From a virus: a DNA stretch of 21,097 bases. Each line of letters begins with the position of its first letter. Positions within the stretch are counted from its first letter, which is position 1. Shown here one piece after another: positions 14,900 to 21,080 of this stretch. The position numbers and the translations under genes were made by a program. Under the pieces are notes generated by a model. That model did no database searches, had not been told where the DNA came from, and saw only the letters and a program-made list of their open reading frames with translations. The stretch is from positions 1 through 21,097 of the IMG/VR virus record IMGVR_UViG_3300032309_000604. One strand, given 5' to 3'.

Positions 14900-15240
14900 G
14901 CTTAAACAAAGAACAAGCCGCATTCCTGTTGGACATGTGCAAACTGATCCAATACGCAACCGACCAAGGCTTCCTAGTCACTGGCGGCGAGTTGGCGCGC
15001 ACACCCGAACAGCAGGCCATCTACTTCAAGACGGGCCGTTCCAAGACCATGAACAGCATTCACCTGAAACGCTGCGCCATTGATTTGAACTTCTTCAAAG
15101 ACGGCAAGATCATCTGGGATAAGGCGGTTCTTGCCCCTCTCGGGGCGTATTGGGAAAGTCTGTACCCGAAGAATCGTTGGGGTGGGAACTTCTCCAATCT
15201 AGTGGACTGTCCACACTTTGAACGTGTGCCAAAAACATAG
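14896..15240 (+). CDS. Endolysin, M15 family L-Ala-D-Glu / D-Ala endopeptidase (114 aa)
   Basis: Cleaves peptidoglycan peptides. Zinc site residues are visible with the spacing of the phage T5-type enzyme: H56 and D63 in SIHLKRCAIDLNF, and H107 in DCPHFE with D104 as the likely catalytic acid. GGELARTPEQQAIYFKTGRS (30-49) is the usual preceding substrate-binding segment and W95/G96 lie in the RWGGNF loop. The compact single domain without a cell-wall-binding part suits a Gram-negative host. GAGG before an ATGA overlap with the holin fixes the start. The last 131 bases are overlapped tail to tail by a minus-strand gene. Confidence 0.88.
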   Translation: MSLNKEQAAFLLDMCKLIQYATDQGFLVTGGELARTPEQQAIYFKTGRSKTMNSIHLKRCAIDLNFFKDGKIIWDKAVLAPLGAYWESLYPKNRWGGNFSNLVDCPHFERVPKT

Positions 15241-15307
15241 CGAAAAGGACTATCGTCCCCACGCCAATGATTGCGCCAATCACTAAGGCAAATACGGTTG
15301 CGATCAT
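15110..15307 (-). CDS. Small membrane protein (65 aa), last gene of the minus-strand operon
   Basis: Excellent AAGGAG five bases before ATG (15307-15305), and the ATG overlaps the stop of the upstream 209-aa gene (ATGA), so this start is convincing. Residues 1-31 form a membrane span beginning IATVFALVIGAIIGVGTIVL and ending in FAMFLAHVQS; the rest is hydrophilic, Pro/Ser/Asp-rich. The gene ends inside the endolysin on the opposite strand. Similar very short 'Gly/Ile/Val span' proteins are frequent in phages but have no known function. The C-terminal part is constrained by, or a by-product of, the endolysin code. Confidence 0.65.
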   Translation of the reverse strand: MIATVFALVIGAIIGVGTIVLFAMFLAHVQSVDSPLDWRSSHPNDSSGTDFPNTPREGQEPPYPR

Positions 15308-15933
15308 GTCTTCTCCTTGATGTCGTAGAACCAATCATCGCCTGCGCTCCACTTGCGTGTGCCGTCCACCGTCCACAGTCTTTGCGCTGCTTGGAAGTCA
15401 GGAAACTTTGTCTCCGCAGGTATCAGACTCTGGTCATACCACAGGCACCTGTTGTTGGGCTGACAAGCAAACTGGCCGCTGTCCAACTGAATCCAGTTGA
15501 AAGACTTGTGCTCCTCTGCCTGCTCGGTAAAGCCAGTGTCCAGCGTCACTTCATCCGCGCAAAAGTCCACAGTGAACAAATAGCGGCCAAAGTGCCACTG
15601 CTTGTCTTTACCCAAAAACTTCACGCCCAGGTTGCGTAGGCCAATCTTTTCAATGATGGTGAATCTGTAACCCATGCAGTCCCACAATTGCAGTGTGTCG
15701 ATGGGCAGGTCACTGGCGTCTTCTTTCCACACATACGCGTGGATGGGCAGCTTGTCGTACAACGCGCCGTACGCTGGCAGCAATGACTCAATGCGAAACA
15801 CCTGGCCACGTAACGCTTTGAGGCTCACCCAAATGGCTGGCTCCAACTCACCGTGGCCTTTGTGATCGTTGTACAAAAACTCGCGCTTTACAAAACACTT
15901 GATGGGCGGCAGCGATGCCACGATATAACTCAT
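15304..15933 (-). CDS. Conserved phage protein of unknown function (209 aa)
   Basis: Starts with an ATGA overlap and a GGGAG site. Soluble, Trp/Tyr/Phe-rich protein: FVKREFLYNDHKGHGELEPA (about 14-33), LPAYGALYDKLPIHAYVWKE (52-71), DTLQLWDCMGYRFTIIEK (78-95), then WHFGRYLFTVDF and a CQPNNRCLWYD segment with two cysteines. No catalytic motif recognised. The layout resembles a protein repeatedly seen in tailed phages without assignment. It is expressed with the small-ORF operon, not with virion genes. Confidence 0.75.
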   Translation of the reverse strand: MSYIVASLPPIKCFVKREFLYNDHKGHGELEPAIWVSLKALRGQVFRIESLLPAYGALYDKLPIHAYVWKEDASDLPIDTLQLWDCMGYRFTIIEKIGLRNLGVKFLGKDKQWHFGRYLFTVDFCADEVTLDTGFTEQAEEHKSFNWIQLDSGQFACQPNNRCLWYDQSLIPAETKFPDFQAAQRLWTVDGTRKWSAGDDWFYDIKEKT

Positions 15934-16079
15934 TTAATTAACTCCCTATATGCCTTAATGGCGTCTTTCAAATCGTTTTGCAAATGCTGGATCAGATCGT
16001 GCTGCTCTTGCATCTTGGCGTAGGCTTCAGCCGCAAACTTGGCCAAGTTCTCTTGGCTCCACAATTCAAAGTTTGGCAT
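15930..16079 (-). CDS. Small helical protein (49 aa), unknown
   Basis: ATG at 16079-16077 with AGGAG seven bases upstream; a longer opening upstream is not needed. Sequence: PNFELWSQENLAKFAAEAYA then a Gln/His/Lys-rich helix, predicted wholly alpha-helical and probably a dimeric coiled coil. Stop overlaps the next ATG (ATGA). No function recognised. Confidence 0.65.
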   Translation of the reverse strand: MPNFELWSQENLAKFAAEAYAKMQEQHDLIQHLQNDLKDAIKAYRELIK

Positions 16080-16212
16080 CTTTTTTCTCCTGCAATAATT
16101 TTCGCAACCACTTGGCACCACCAAGTTTTATCCATTGCTCGTACTCGCTTTGCGTCACGCGAACACCAATGGTCTTGCCGCTTTTGGTCAGTTCACTCTT
16201 TGGTCTTGGCAT
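16066..16212 (-). CDS. Small ribbon-helix-helix-like protein (48 aa), possible DNA binder
   Basis: MPRPKSELTKSGKTIGVRVT followed by QSEYEQWIKLGGAKWLRKLL: a short beta strand (TIGVRV) and two helices, the layout of Arc/MetJ-type DNA-binding dimers, with a basic N-terminal arm. Start at 16212 is preferred over an upstream opening because AGGAG lies ten bases before it and the PRPKSELT start is typical. Overlaps both neighbours (25 and 14 bases). If it binds DNA it could be the repressor for the divergent region at 19101-19169; that link is speculation. Confidence 0.6.
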   Translation of the reverse strand: MPRPKSELTKSGKTIGVRVTQSEYEQWIKLGGAKWLRKLLQEKKDAKL

Positions 16213-16331
16213 GGGTGCTGTTCTCCTGCTATTTTGGAGATAAAAATAAAATGACATTTGGTGCAACGCCAAACTAAACCATATTGAACAATGGCTTTGG
16301 GTCTAAAAAATGCTTTGATCTTTTCAAGCAT
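16188..16331 (-). CDS. Mini-protein with CxxC...HxC possible zinc site (47 aa)
   Basis: Starts one base after the stop of the lipoprotein gene, which argues for coupled translation. Residues C23-x2-C26 and H39-x-C41 could hold one zinc ion in a small knuckle (WRCTKCHFIFISK...EQHPC). The remaining N-terminus is basic and aromatic (LEKIKAFFRPKAIVQYGLVW). The Shine-Dalgarno is weak. Function unknown. Confidence 0.5.
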   Translation of the reverse strand: MLEKIKAFFRPKAIVQYGLVWRCTKCHFIFISKIAGEQHPCQDQRVN

Positions 16332-16332
16332 A

Positions 16333-16605
16333 TCAATACCTGTACTTGGGGGCACAAGACACGTCAGCGACGACGTCTGTTGTGTAGTTGTTGATCTTGC
16401 GCTTGGCAATGATCATCACAGCGCGAAGGCCAGAGCTTTCGCATTCCTGCACGGCCAAGATCACTTCGCTGCGGCTCATGGGTTGAATGTCCTTGTCCAA
16501 AGTCAACCTTTGTTCGGCGTTACCGCTAGCGCCATCCAACAGACTAGCGTTCCAAGACGATCCTGCGGCGCAGCCGGTTAGTAAAAGAAAAATAAAATAC
16601 TTCAT
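16333..16605 (-). CDS. Small lipoprotein of the minus-strand operon (90 aa)
   Basis: AGGAGG lies nine bases before ATG, the best ribosome-binding site of this operon. MKYFIFLLLTGCAAG is a textbook signal with lipobox LTGC (Cys12), so the mature protein should be a lipid-anchored periplasmic or outer-membrane protein. The mature part has a recognisable block PMSRSEVILAVQECESSGLR followed by AVMIIAKRKINNYTTDVVAD and two more cysteines (in QECES and VSCAP) that may pair. Similar proteins occur in other phages. Superinfection exclusion or an o-spanin-like role are possible, but it is not in the lysis operon, so neither is supported. Confidence 0.72.
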   Translation of the reverse strand: MKYFIFLLLTGCAAGSSWNASLLDGASGNAEQRLTLDKDIQPMSRSEVILAVQECESSGLRAVMIIAKRKINNYTTDVVADVSCAPKYRY

Positions 16606-16793
16606 GGTCGTTTAGCCTCCTGTAAAAGTTCAATACGTTCGCGCGATGCCCTAAGCATGGTGTAGCGTTGGTGCAGGCGCTCCAACACCACCACACGCCT
16701 AGCATTTGCCCGCTCATGGGTCAGCATGTCCAAGACCTTTTGCTCGTCAAAAGTCTTGAGTTCATTATTTAGTTGTCGCCAGGTGAGTTGCAA
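16602..16793 (-). CDS. Small helical protein, TTG start (63 aa)
   Basis: GGAGG six bases before TTG at 16793 decides the start; no in-frame ATG is near. Sequence is charged and helical (QLTWRQLNNELKTFDEQKVL, then RRVVVLERLHQRYTMLRASR), probably a short coiled coil. Its 5' end overlaps the preceding 53-aa gene by 29 bases and its stop overlaps the lipoprotein start (ATGA). Function unknown. Confidence 0.6.
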   Translation of the reverse strand: MQLTWRQLNNELKTFDEQKVLDMLTHERANARRVVVLERLHQRYTMLRASRERIELLQEAKRP

Positions 16794-16926
16794 TTTTGTC
16801 CTCCAGTTTTTTAATTGTTTCCATGCTCTTGCTCAACTTACGCCAAGCGGCGTTGAAGTCGCGTTGGTATATCTTGTGAATAGACTTCTCAGCTTTTAGC
16901 TGGGTCTTCCATTTAAGTAATCTCAT
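16765..16926 (-). CDS. Small basic helical protein (53 aa)
   Basis: ATG at 16926-16924 overlaps the helicase stop (ATGA) and has GAGGAA upstream within the helicase end. Sequence reads RLLKWKTQLKAEKSIHKIYQ, then RDFNAAWRKLSKSMETIKKL and EDKIATHLATTK: strongly basic, helical, rich in Lys and Trp. It encodes the ribosome-binding site (GGAGG) of the next gene within its own 3' end. Function unknown. Confidence 0.6.
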   Translation of the reverse strand: MRLLKWKTQLKAEKSIHKIYQRDFNAAWRKLSKSMETIKKLEDKIATHLATTK

Positions 16927-18242
16927 CTCAGTTCCTCCATAGCAATATCCGACACAGCGCGCTTGTCATGCAACGCGCCCCAAATTTTTTCATCCACAGT
17001 TTTGTTGGCCATCATCACGTACACCCACACAGCGTGTGCTTGGCCTGAGCGGTGCAGACGACCAATGGTTTGTTCGTATAACTCGAGACTCCACGGCAAG
17101 GACAGAAACACCATGTGGCAGCCCCCAAACTGAAGGTTGAGCCCGTGGCCTGCGGACTTGGGGTGGACTGCCAATAGACGAACTTTGCCATCGTTCCATC
17201 GCTCAATTGCGCGGTCGTCGTCCAAAGTGACAACGCTAAATCGACGCTTGAGTTCGGCAAGTTCTTCTTGGTACTGGTAAACGATGATGGTGTTGGCGTG
17301 TTGGTTTTCATCTAATAACTCCTCGAGTCGGTCAAATTTATGGCTGCTGAACCACACGGCAGTTTGCGTAGAATCAAACCTACTAGGTGTTTCGGAGGCA
17401 GTCCTACGTGTGTCGTATACGAAACCGCTGGCCATCTGTTGCAGTTTGCCCGTCACCACACCCGCATTGATCGCGGTGACGTCCAGCGCCTGAAAGTCTT
17501 TCTTCATCTTCTCGTAGGGCTCGCGGTCATTTAGATCGCACCGCACCTCGACCACGTGCATGGGCGGCAGCTTGTCTTTGTATTCGCCAGCTTCCAAGAC
17601 GTAGGTTGCAGGCTTGATGCGCTCCATGACGCCCGCCAACGATCCAACGCGTGGTGCCCACTCACCAAAGTCTTTGTTGATCAGCACAAAATACTGCTGC
17701 ATGAACGCGCCTTTGGAACGGCCAAGCAACGCCTGGTCAACGATCTTGCACTGGCCAAACACATCCTCTAAGCCGTTGCTGGTGAATGAGCCAGTCAAGC
17801 CCCAACGCACAGTCATAGGGTCGATGACCTTCATCAGCGCCTTGAAGCGTGTGCCTGATGGGTTCTTCAAACGAGTCAGTTCATCAAACACGATGGCGTC
17901 AAAGTCCAGCGCCTGCTCGGCCAACCATTGAATGTTGTCGTAGTTGCTGACCACGATCTGCGCCTTAGAACGCAGTGCTGCGGCGCGTTCCTTGGGTGTG
18001 CCCACCGCCACCGCCAACGGTACATCAGGTGCCCACTTGGGCTGCTCGATTGGCCACACGTCGGTACAGACGCGCTTGGGTGCCAGAACAAGGAACCGCT
18101 TGACCACGCCGTTGGCCAACATGTCTTGCATGGCCGTGAGTGTAATGGCTGTCTTGCCAGCGCCAACAGGTGCCAAGATCATGGCTCGGTCGCGCTCGTA
18201 GAGGAAGTCAGCCGCCTCGTCTTGGTAGGGTCTTAACTCCAT
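16923..18242 (-). CDS. SNF2/SF2-type DNA helicase (439 aa)
   Basis: ATP-dependent DNA translocase, presumably for phage replication or recombination. Motifs in order: Q-like RPYQDEA (4-10), Walker A APVGAGKT (24-31, K30), Walker B/DEAH variant FDELT (119-123), motif III LTGS (149-152), motif V SAGHGLNLQ (363-371), motif VI QTIGRLHRSGQ (391-401). The GRLHRSGQ form and the overall compact size are typical of phage SNF2-like helicases that travel with VRR-NUC nucleases, as here. It overlaps the methylase gene by 10 bases and ends ATGA with a small ORF. Intact by motif content. Confidence 0.9.
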   Translation of the reverse strand: MELRPYQDEAADFLYERDRAMILAPVGAGKTAITLTAMQDMLANGVVKRFLVLAPKRVCTDVWPIEQPKWAPDVPLAVAVGTPKERAAALRSKAQIVVSNYDNIQWLAEQALDFDAIVFDELTRLKNPSGTRFKALMKVIDPMTVRWGLTGSFTSNGLEDVFGQCKIVDQALLGRSKGAFMQQYFVLINKDFGEWAPRVGSLAGVMERIKPATYVLEAGEYKDKLPPMHVVEVRCDLNDREPYEKMKKDFQALDVTAINAGVVTGKLQQMASGFVYDTRRTASETPSRFDSTQTAVWFSSHKFDRLEELLDENQHANTIIVYQYQEELAELKRRFSVVTLDDDRAIERWNDGKVRLLAVHPKSAGHGLNLQFGGCHMVFLSLPWSLELYEQTIGRLHRSGQAHAVWVYVMMANKTVDEKIWGALHDKRAVSDIAMEELR

Positions 18243-18850
18243 TGAGCCGCCATCGCGTCAGCAATACCTTGAAAAGTTTTGTTGCGAATTTTTGCGCGCT
18301 CTTTAGGCTTTAATGACGCTGCATCCGCATACCATTTTGTCATTCGTTTGCCGCTTTTATATTCAATAAATTCACCTTTTCCCACTACATTAGTAGGTGT
18401 TAAATTAGGTAAATTTTTTAACCATAGACAAGTAGACTTGCTTGCTTCATGTCCAAATTGCCAAGGATGAATAACTTGATTTGGTTTACGCCAATTTGTA
18501 CTCATTATTCCTATAGGATTTTCAATTGCAATCATAGGAATATTAGCGTTTGCCAAACACATAAAAAATTCAATAGCGTCTTTTCTATCTTGTTGTCGTG
18601 TTGGAAATCTATCTTTATATTCGTCTTTCATCCATTTATTTCCTGTAACTGTTAGATAAGTGCATGGGGGATGAGCAATCATTAAATCCCATCCTTTGTC
18701 TAATATGTCCAACACCGATCCTTGGTAATGGTTACCAGGCACATCTGTAGGTTCTAAGTCACAAGACCATGCGTCATGCCCGCGTTTAGCAAACGCTTCT
18801 CTGACAGTCCCCGAAAATTCACACGCCACTAACACTTTTAATCCACTCAT
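18233..18850 (-). CDS. DNA cytosine C5-methyltransferase-like protein (205 aa)
   Basis: Motif I-like VLVACEFSG (6-14), acidic C/D30-31, motif IV HPPCTYL (60-66; C63 as candidate nucleophile) and motif VI IENP (109-112), then a GKGEFIEYKSGKRMTKWYAD block (157-176). This short phage-specific lineage has ENP rather than the classic ENV and no obvious target-recognition domain, so activity and specificity cannot be read from sequence. It would protect phage DNA from host restriction, or act on replication intermediates. No partner restriction enzyme is adjacent. Codon and base use between about 18290 and 18760 is clearly AT-richer than the genes on both sides, suggesting recent acquisition. Confidence 0.75.
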   Translation of the reverse strand: MSGLKVLVACEFSGTVREAFAKRGHDAWSCDLEPTDVPGNHYQGSVLDILDKGWDLMIAHPPCTYLTVTGNKWMKDEYKDRFPTRQQDRKDAIEFFMCLANANIPMIAIENPIGIMSTNWRKPNQVIHPWQFGHEASKSTCLWLKNLPNLTPTNVVGKGEFIEYKSGKRMTKWYADAASLKPKERAKIRNKTFQGIADAMAAQWS

Positions 18851-19100
18851 CGATTTGCTCCAATGTCCATAAACATGCGTAGTTTTGATTCAGCAGCGTC
18901 ATGTCCGACATGAACATCTTCTGCAACGCTGACAGCCTGCCGCCCTTGGTCTTCAACTCCACAAACCATGTACTGCCGTCAGGCAGACACGCGATCCTGT
19001 CAGCGACGCCTTTGCGCCCAGGTGAGGTGAACTTGTACGTCTTACCGCCAATGCGCTCGACCGCCCATACGAAATGATTTTCGACTATTTTTTCTTTCAT
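18819..19100 (-). CDS. VRR-NUC domain nuclease (93 aa)
   Basis: Structure-specific or Holliday-junction-type nuclease of the PD-(D/E)XK group. GRKGVADRIACLPDGS (28-43) supplies D34; WFVELKTKGGRLSALQ (45-60) supplies the E48-x-K50 pair and Q60. Full length for a stand-alone viral VRR-NUC protein. First gene of the minus-strand operon, followed after a 32-base overlap by the methylase and then the SNF2 helicase. The pairing VRR-NUC plus SNF2 helicase is typical of phage replication modules. Confidence 0.85.
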   Translation of the reverse strand: MKEKIVENHFVWAVERIGGKTYKFTSPGRKGVADRIACLPDGSTWFVELKTKGGRLSALQKMFMSDMTLLNQNYACLWTLEQIDEWIKSVSGV

Positions 19101-19169
19101 GTCAAAAAGTTTAGCACAGTTTTATTTTCTGTGCTATAGTTCAGTCTCAATCAACTAAAGGAGAGTTCA
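19101..19169. promoter_or_regulatory. Divergent control region with operator-like inverted repeat
   Basis: The 69 bases between two outward-pointing genes must hold start signals for both. A perfect 8-bp inverted repeat TAGCACAG (19112-19119) / CTGTGCTA (19129-19136) surrounds an A/T-only 9-base spacer. A plausible plus-strand -10 (TATAGT, 19135-19140) overlaps the right arm. -35 matches are weak in either direction. The centre-to-centre symmetry and position suggest a repressor or activator dimer site that controls both operons. No gene for the regulator is certain in this window. Confidence 0.55.
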
Positions 19170-20291
19170 GTGGATCACAGTAAGATAGTCGGCGGATCAA
19201 CCGCCAAGCGCGTTATGAACTGCCCAGGCAGTGTGGCCTTGGTGCAAAAGATGCCACCCCAGCCCAGCAACAAGTACGCCGACGAAGGTACGCTGTTGCA
19301 CAACGTCATCGCTGAAATTGTGATGACCGACAAACACCCCGAAGAGTTCTTGCACACCAAGTACAACGACCAAGTGCTGACGCTTGACTTGATCGACAAC
19401 AAACTGGTGCCTGCGCTTGCTGCGCTGGACGTGATTGACCCCAACAAGGAGATGGAAATTGAAGCTGAAACACGCGTTGGCTTTGGCGACTTACTACCTG
19501 ATGTGTTTGGCAGCACTGACCTTATCGGTCGTATTGGCAAACGCGCTGTTGTTCTTGATTGGAAGTTCGGCGATGGCGTGGCTGTAGAAGTCGAAGAGAA
19601 TCCTCAACTGATGTTTTACGCCGCTGCGGCCATGCGTACCGAAGCGACCAAGTGGGCGTTTGAAGATGTTGAAGAAATTGAAATGGTGATCGTGCAACCG
19701 CCAGCAGTCAAGCGTTGGGTGACTACACCTGCTCGCATTGCCCAGTTTGAAAAGGACTTGGTCAAAGCAGTCAAGCTAGCCCAGCAACCCAACGCTGAAC
19801 TCAAAGTCGGTGACCACTGCCGTTGGTGCGCGGCCAAGCCCATCTGCCCACAGATGACTGGCGCTGTAGACCGTGCGTTGAAGACGCAGATTGAAGCTAT
19901 TGATGTGCAGACGCTTGGCGCATACTTGGCCAACGCCGACATATTGGAAGACTGGATCAAAGACCTTCGTGCGTTGGCGCACCAAATCCTTGACAGTGGC
20001 GCGTCAGTCCCAGGATATAAACTGGTGGCCAAGCGTGGCACACGTCAGTGGGTGGATGAGGCCAAGGCCGAACAGGCGTTGATCAAGTTAAATGTCGTCC
20101 CCTACAAAGAACCTGAGTTGGTTTCTCCAGCGCAAGCGGAGAAGGAACTCAAAAAGAGCAAGTTGACATTGCCCGACGATCTTGTCGTGTCAGTGTCTTC
20201 AGGCACAACATTGGCAAGCGTGGATGACCCGCGCCCAGCAGTGTTGCAAATAAGCTCTCACTTGCGTGGAGCTTTTTCTAAACTTCAATAA
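19170..20291 (+). CDS. DUF2800-type PD-(D/E)XK nuclease with Cas4-like iron-sulphur cysteines (373 aa)
   Basis: Starts at GTG (AAAGGAGAG five bases upstream). STAKRVMNCPGS (10-21) is the family opening, with C18; GTLLHNVIAE (40-49) carries H44; GSTDLI (114-119) gives D117; VVLDWKFGDG (127-136) gives D130 and K132; CRWC...ICP gives C217, C220 and C226. C18 with the later three would form a 4Fe-4S cluster as in Cas4 and AddB. The domain order matches RecB-like nucleases. Likely an exonuclease for phage recombination or replication. First gene of the plus-strand module; no partner protein of CRISPR type is nearby. Confidence 0.82.
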   Translation: MDHSKIVGGSTAKRVMNCPGSVALVQKMPPQPSNKYADEGTLLHNVIAEIVMTDKHPEEFLHTKYNDQVLTLDLIDNKLVPALAALDVIDPNKEMEIEAETRVGFGDLLPDVFGSTDLIGRIGKRAVVLDWKFGDGVAVEVEENPQLMFYAAAAMRTEATKWAFEDVEEIEMVIVQPPAVKRWVTTPARIAQFEKDLVKAVKLAQQPNAELKVGDHCRWCAAKPICPQMTGAVDRALKTQIEAIDVQTLGAYLANADILEDWIKDLRALAHQILDSGASVPGYKLVAKRGTRQWVDEAKAEQALIKLNVVPYKEPELVSPAQAEKELKKSKLTLPDDLVVSVSSGTTLASVDDPRPAVLQISSHLRGAFSKLQ

Positions 20292-20299
20292 GGAAAATC

Positions 20300-20938
20300 A
20301 TGTCCAATTTAGTAGCGTTCTCTCAAGCTGGCTTGCCAGCAGTTTCCACCCTGTCAACCGCGCTGCGGTCAATCCAAGCAGACGTCGGCCCCGCCGGTAC
20401 AGTCATCCTGAAAATGGACAAGACTGGCCATTGGGTCTTCGGTGCCGATCAGACCGAAGTCGAAGACGACAGCAAGTGGGCAATCAACCCCTTCTCTTTT
20501 GTCCACGGCTTTATTGCTTGGGGTGATGGTGAGGTGTTGGCCGAGAAGATGACCAGCGTCAGCCAGCCGTTGCCTGAACTCGACGAAGCGCCCCCAGGTG
20601 CTAAGAAGGGTTGGGAAACTCAGGTCGGTCTGTCTTTGAAGTGCATCAGCGGTGAAGACAAGGGTATGGAAGCGCGTTACACCACGACCTCGGTCGGCGG
20701 TAAGAAAGCGGTTCAAGCCATTGCAGTCGCCTTGGCCGAGCAGGTCGAAAAAGATCAAACTAAGCCTGTGGCTGTTGTGAGCTTGAAAAAGGATCACTAC
20801 GCCCACAAGAGCTACGGCAAGATCTATACGCCTGTTTTTGCTGTGACCGAGTGGATCAGCATGGACGGCGAAGCCGAACCCGCTGCTGAGGAAGCGCCCG
20901 CCCCAGCGCCAGCAGGTCGTCGTCGGAGGTCAGCATGA
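20300..20938 (+). CDS. Probable ssDNA-binding/replication accessory protein (212 aa)
   Basis: Follows the DUF2800 gene by 8 bases with AAGGAAAA upstream. The protein has a KMDKTGHWVFGADQTEVEDD segment (38-57), AINPFSFVHGFIAWGDGEVL (61-80), KKGWETQVGLSLKCISGED, then YTTTSVGGKKAVQ and a KSYGKIYTPVFAVTEWISMD strand-rich end. An acidic/Ala-Pro linker leads to GRRRRSA at the C-terminus. In related phage modules the gene after DUF2800 often encodes an OB-fold ssDNA-binding protein (DUF2815), so I infer that role by position. The C-terminus is basic, not acidic as in classical SSBs, so the fold call is uncertain. Confidence 0.6.
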   Translation: MSNLVAFSQAGLPAVSTLSTALRSIQADVGPAGTVILKMDKTGHWVFGADQTEVEDDSKWAINPFSFVHGFIAWGDGEVLAEKMTSVSQPLPELDEAPPGAKKGWETQVGLSLKCISGEDKGMEARYTTTSVGGKKAVQAIAVALAEQVEKDQTKPVAVVSLKKDHYAHKSYGKIYTPVFAVTEWISMDGEAEPAAEEAPAPAPAGRRRRSA

Positions 20939-21051
20939 AGATTGAACTTGACGTGCAAGAAATCAACGCTGTAATGGCGTTGCTCGCTTCGCTGATGGAC
21001 AAGATCCGTATGCAAGCCCAAGCGCAGATGCCCGCGCCACCGCAAGAGTAA
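20935..21051 (+). CDS. Small helical ORF (38 aa) in replication module
   Basis: GGAGGT four bases before ATG and an ATGA overlap with the 212-aa gene, so translation is likely. Sequence is KIELDVQEINAVMALLASLM, then DKIRMQAQAQMPAPPQE: an amphipathic helix with a Pro/Gln tail. Too short to assign. Possibly an accessory subunit of the neighbouring DNA-binding protein. Confidence 0.6.
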   Translation: MKIELDVQEINAVMALLASLMDKIRMQAQAQMPAPPQE

Positions 21052-21059
21052 TCTTCCTG

Positions 21060-21080
21060 ATGCCGCGTGACAGGCGGCAT
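21060..21080 (+). other. Intergenic hairpin before the next gene's ribosome-binding site
   Basis: ATGCCGC (21060-21066), seven-base loop, GCGGCAT (21074-21080), perfect 7-bp stem lacking a T tract. It is followed within a few bases by GGAAAGGAG, a strong ribosome-binding site whose start codon lies past the window end. More likely an RNA-processing or translation-tuning stem than a terminator. Confidence 0.55.

Noticed and set aside
15271-15639. Plus-strand open frame of 122 codons after the endolysin
   Set aside because: Antisense to the conserved 209-aa minus-strand gene, no ribosome-binding site, Leu/Arg/Ser-rich shadow composition.
19112-19136. LexA-type operator
   Set aside because: LexA boxes read CTGT-N8-ACAG; here the arms are in the reverse order (ACAG...CTGT) with a nine-base spacer.
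19170-20291. CRISPR adaptation module (cas4)
   Set aside because: Cysteine and PD-(D/E)XK layout resembles Cas4, but family opening and neighbours are of phage DUF2800 type, and there are no repeats, cas1 or cas2.
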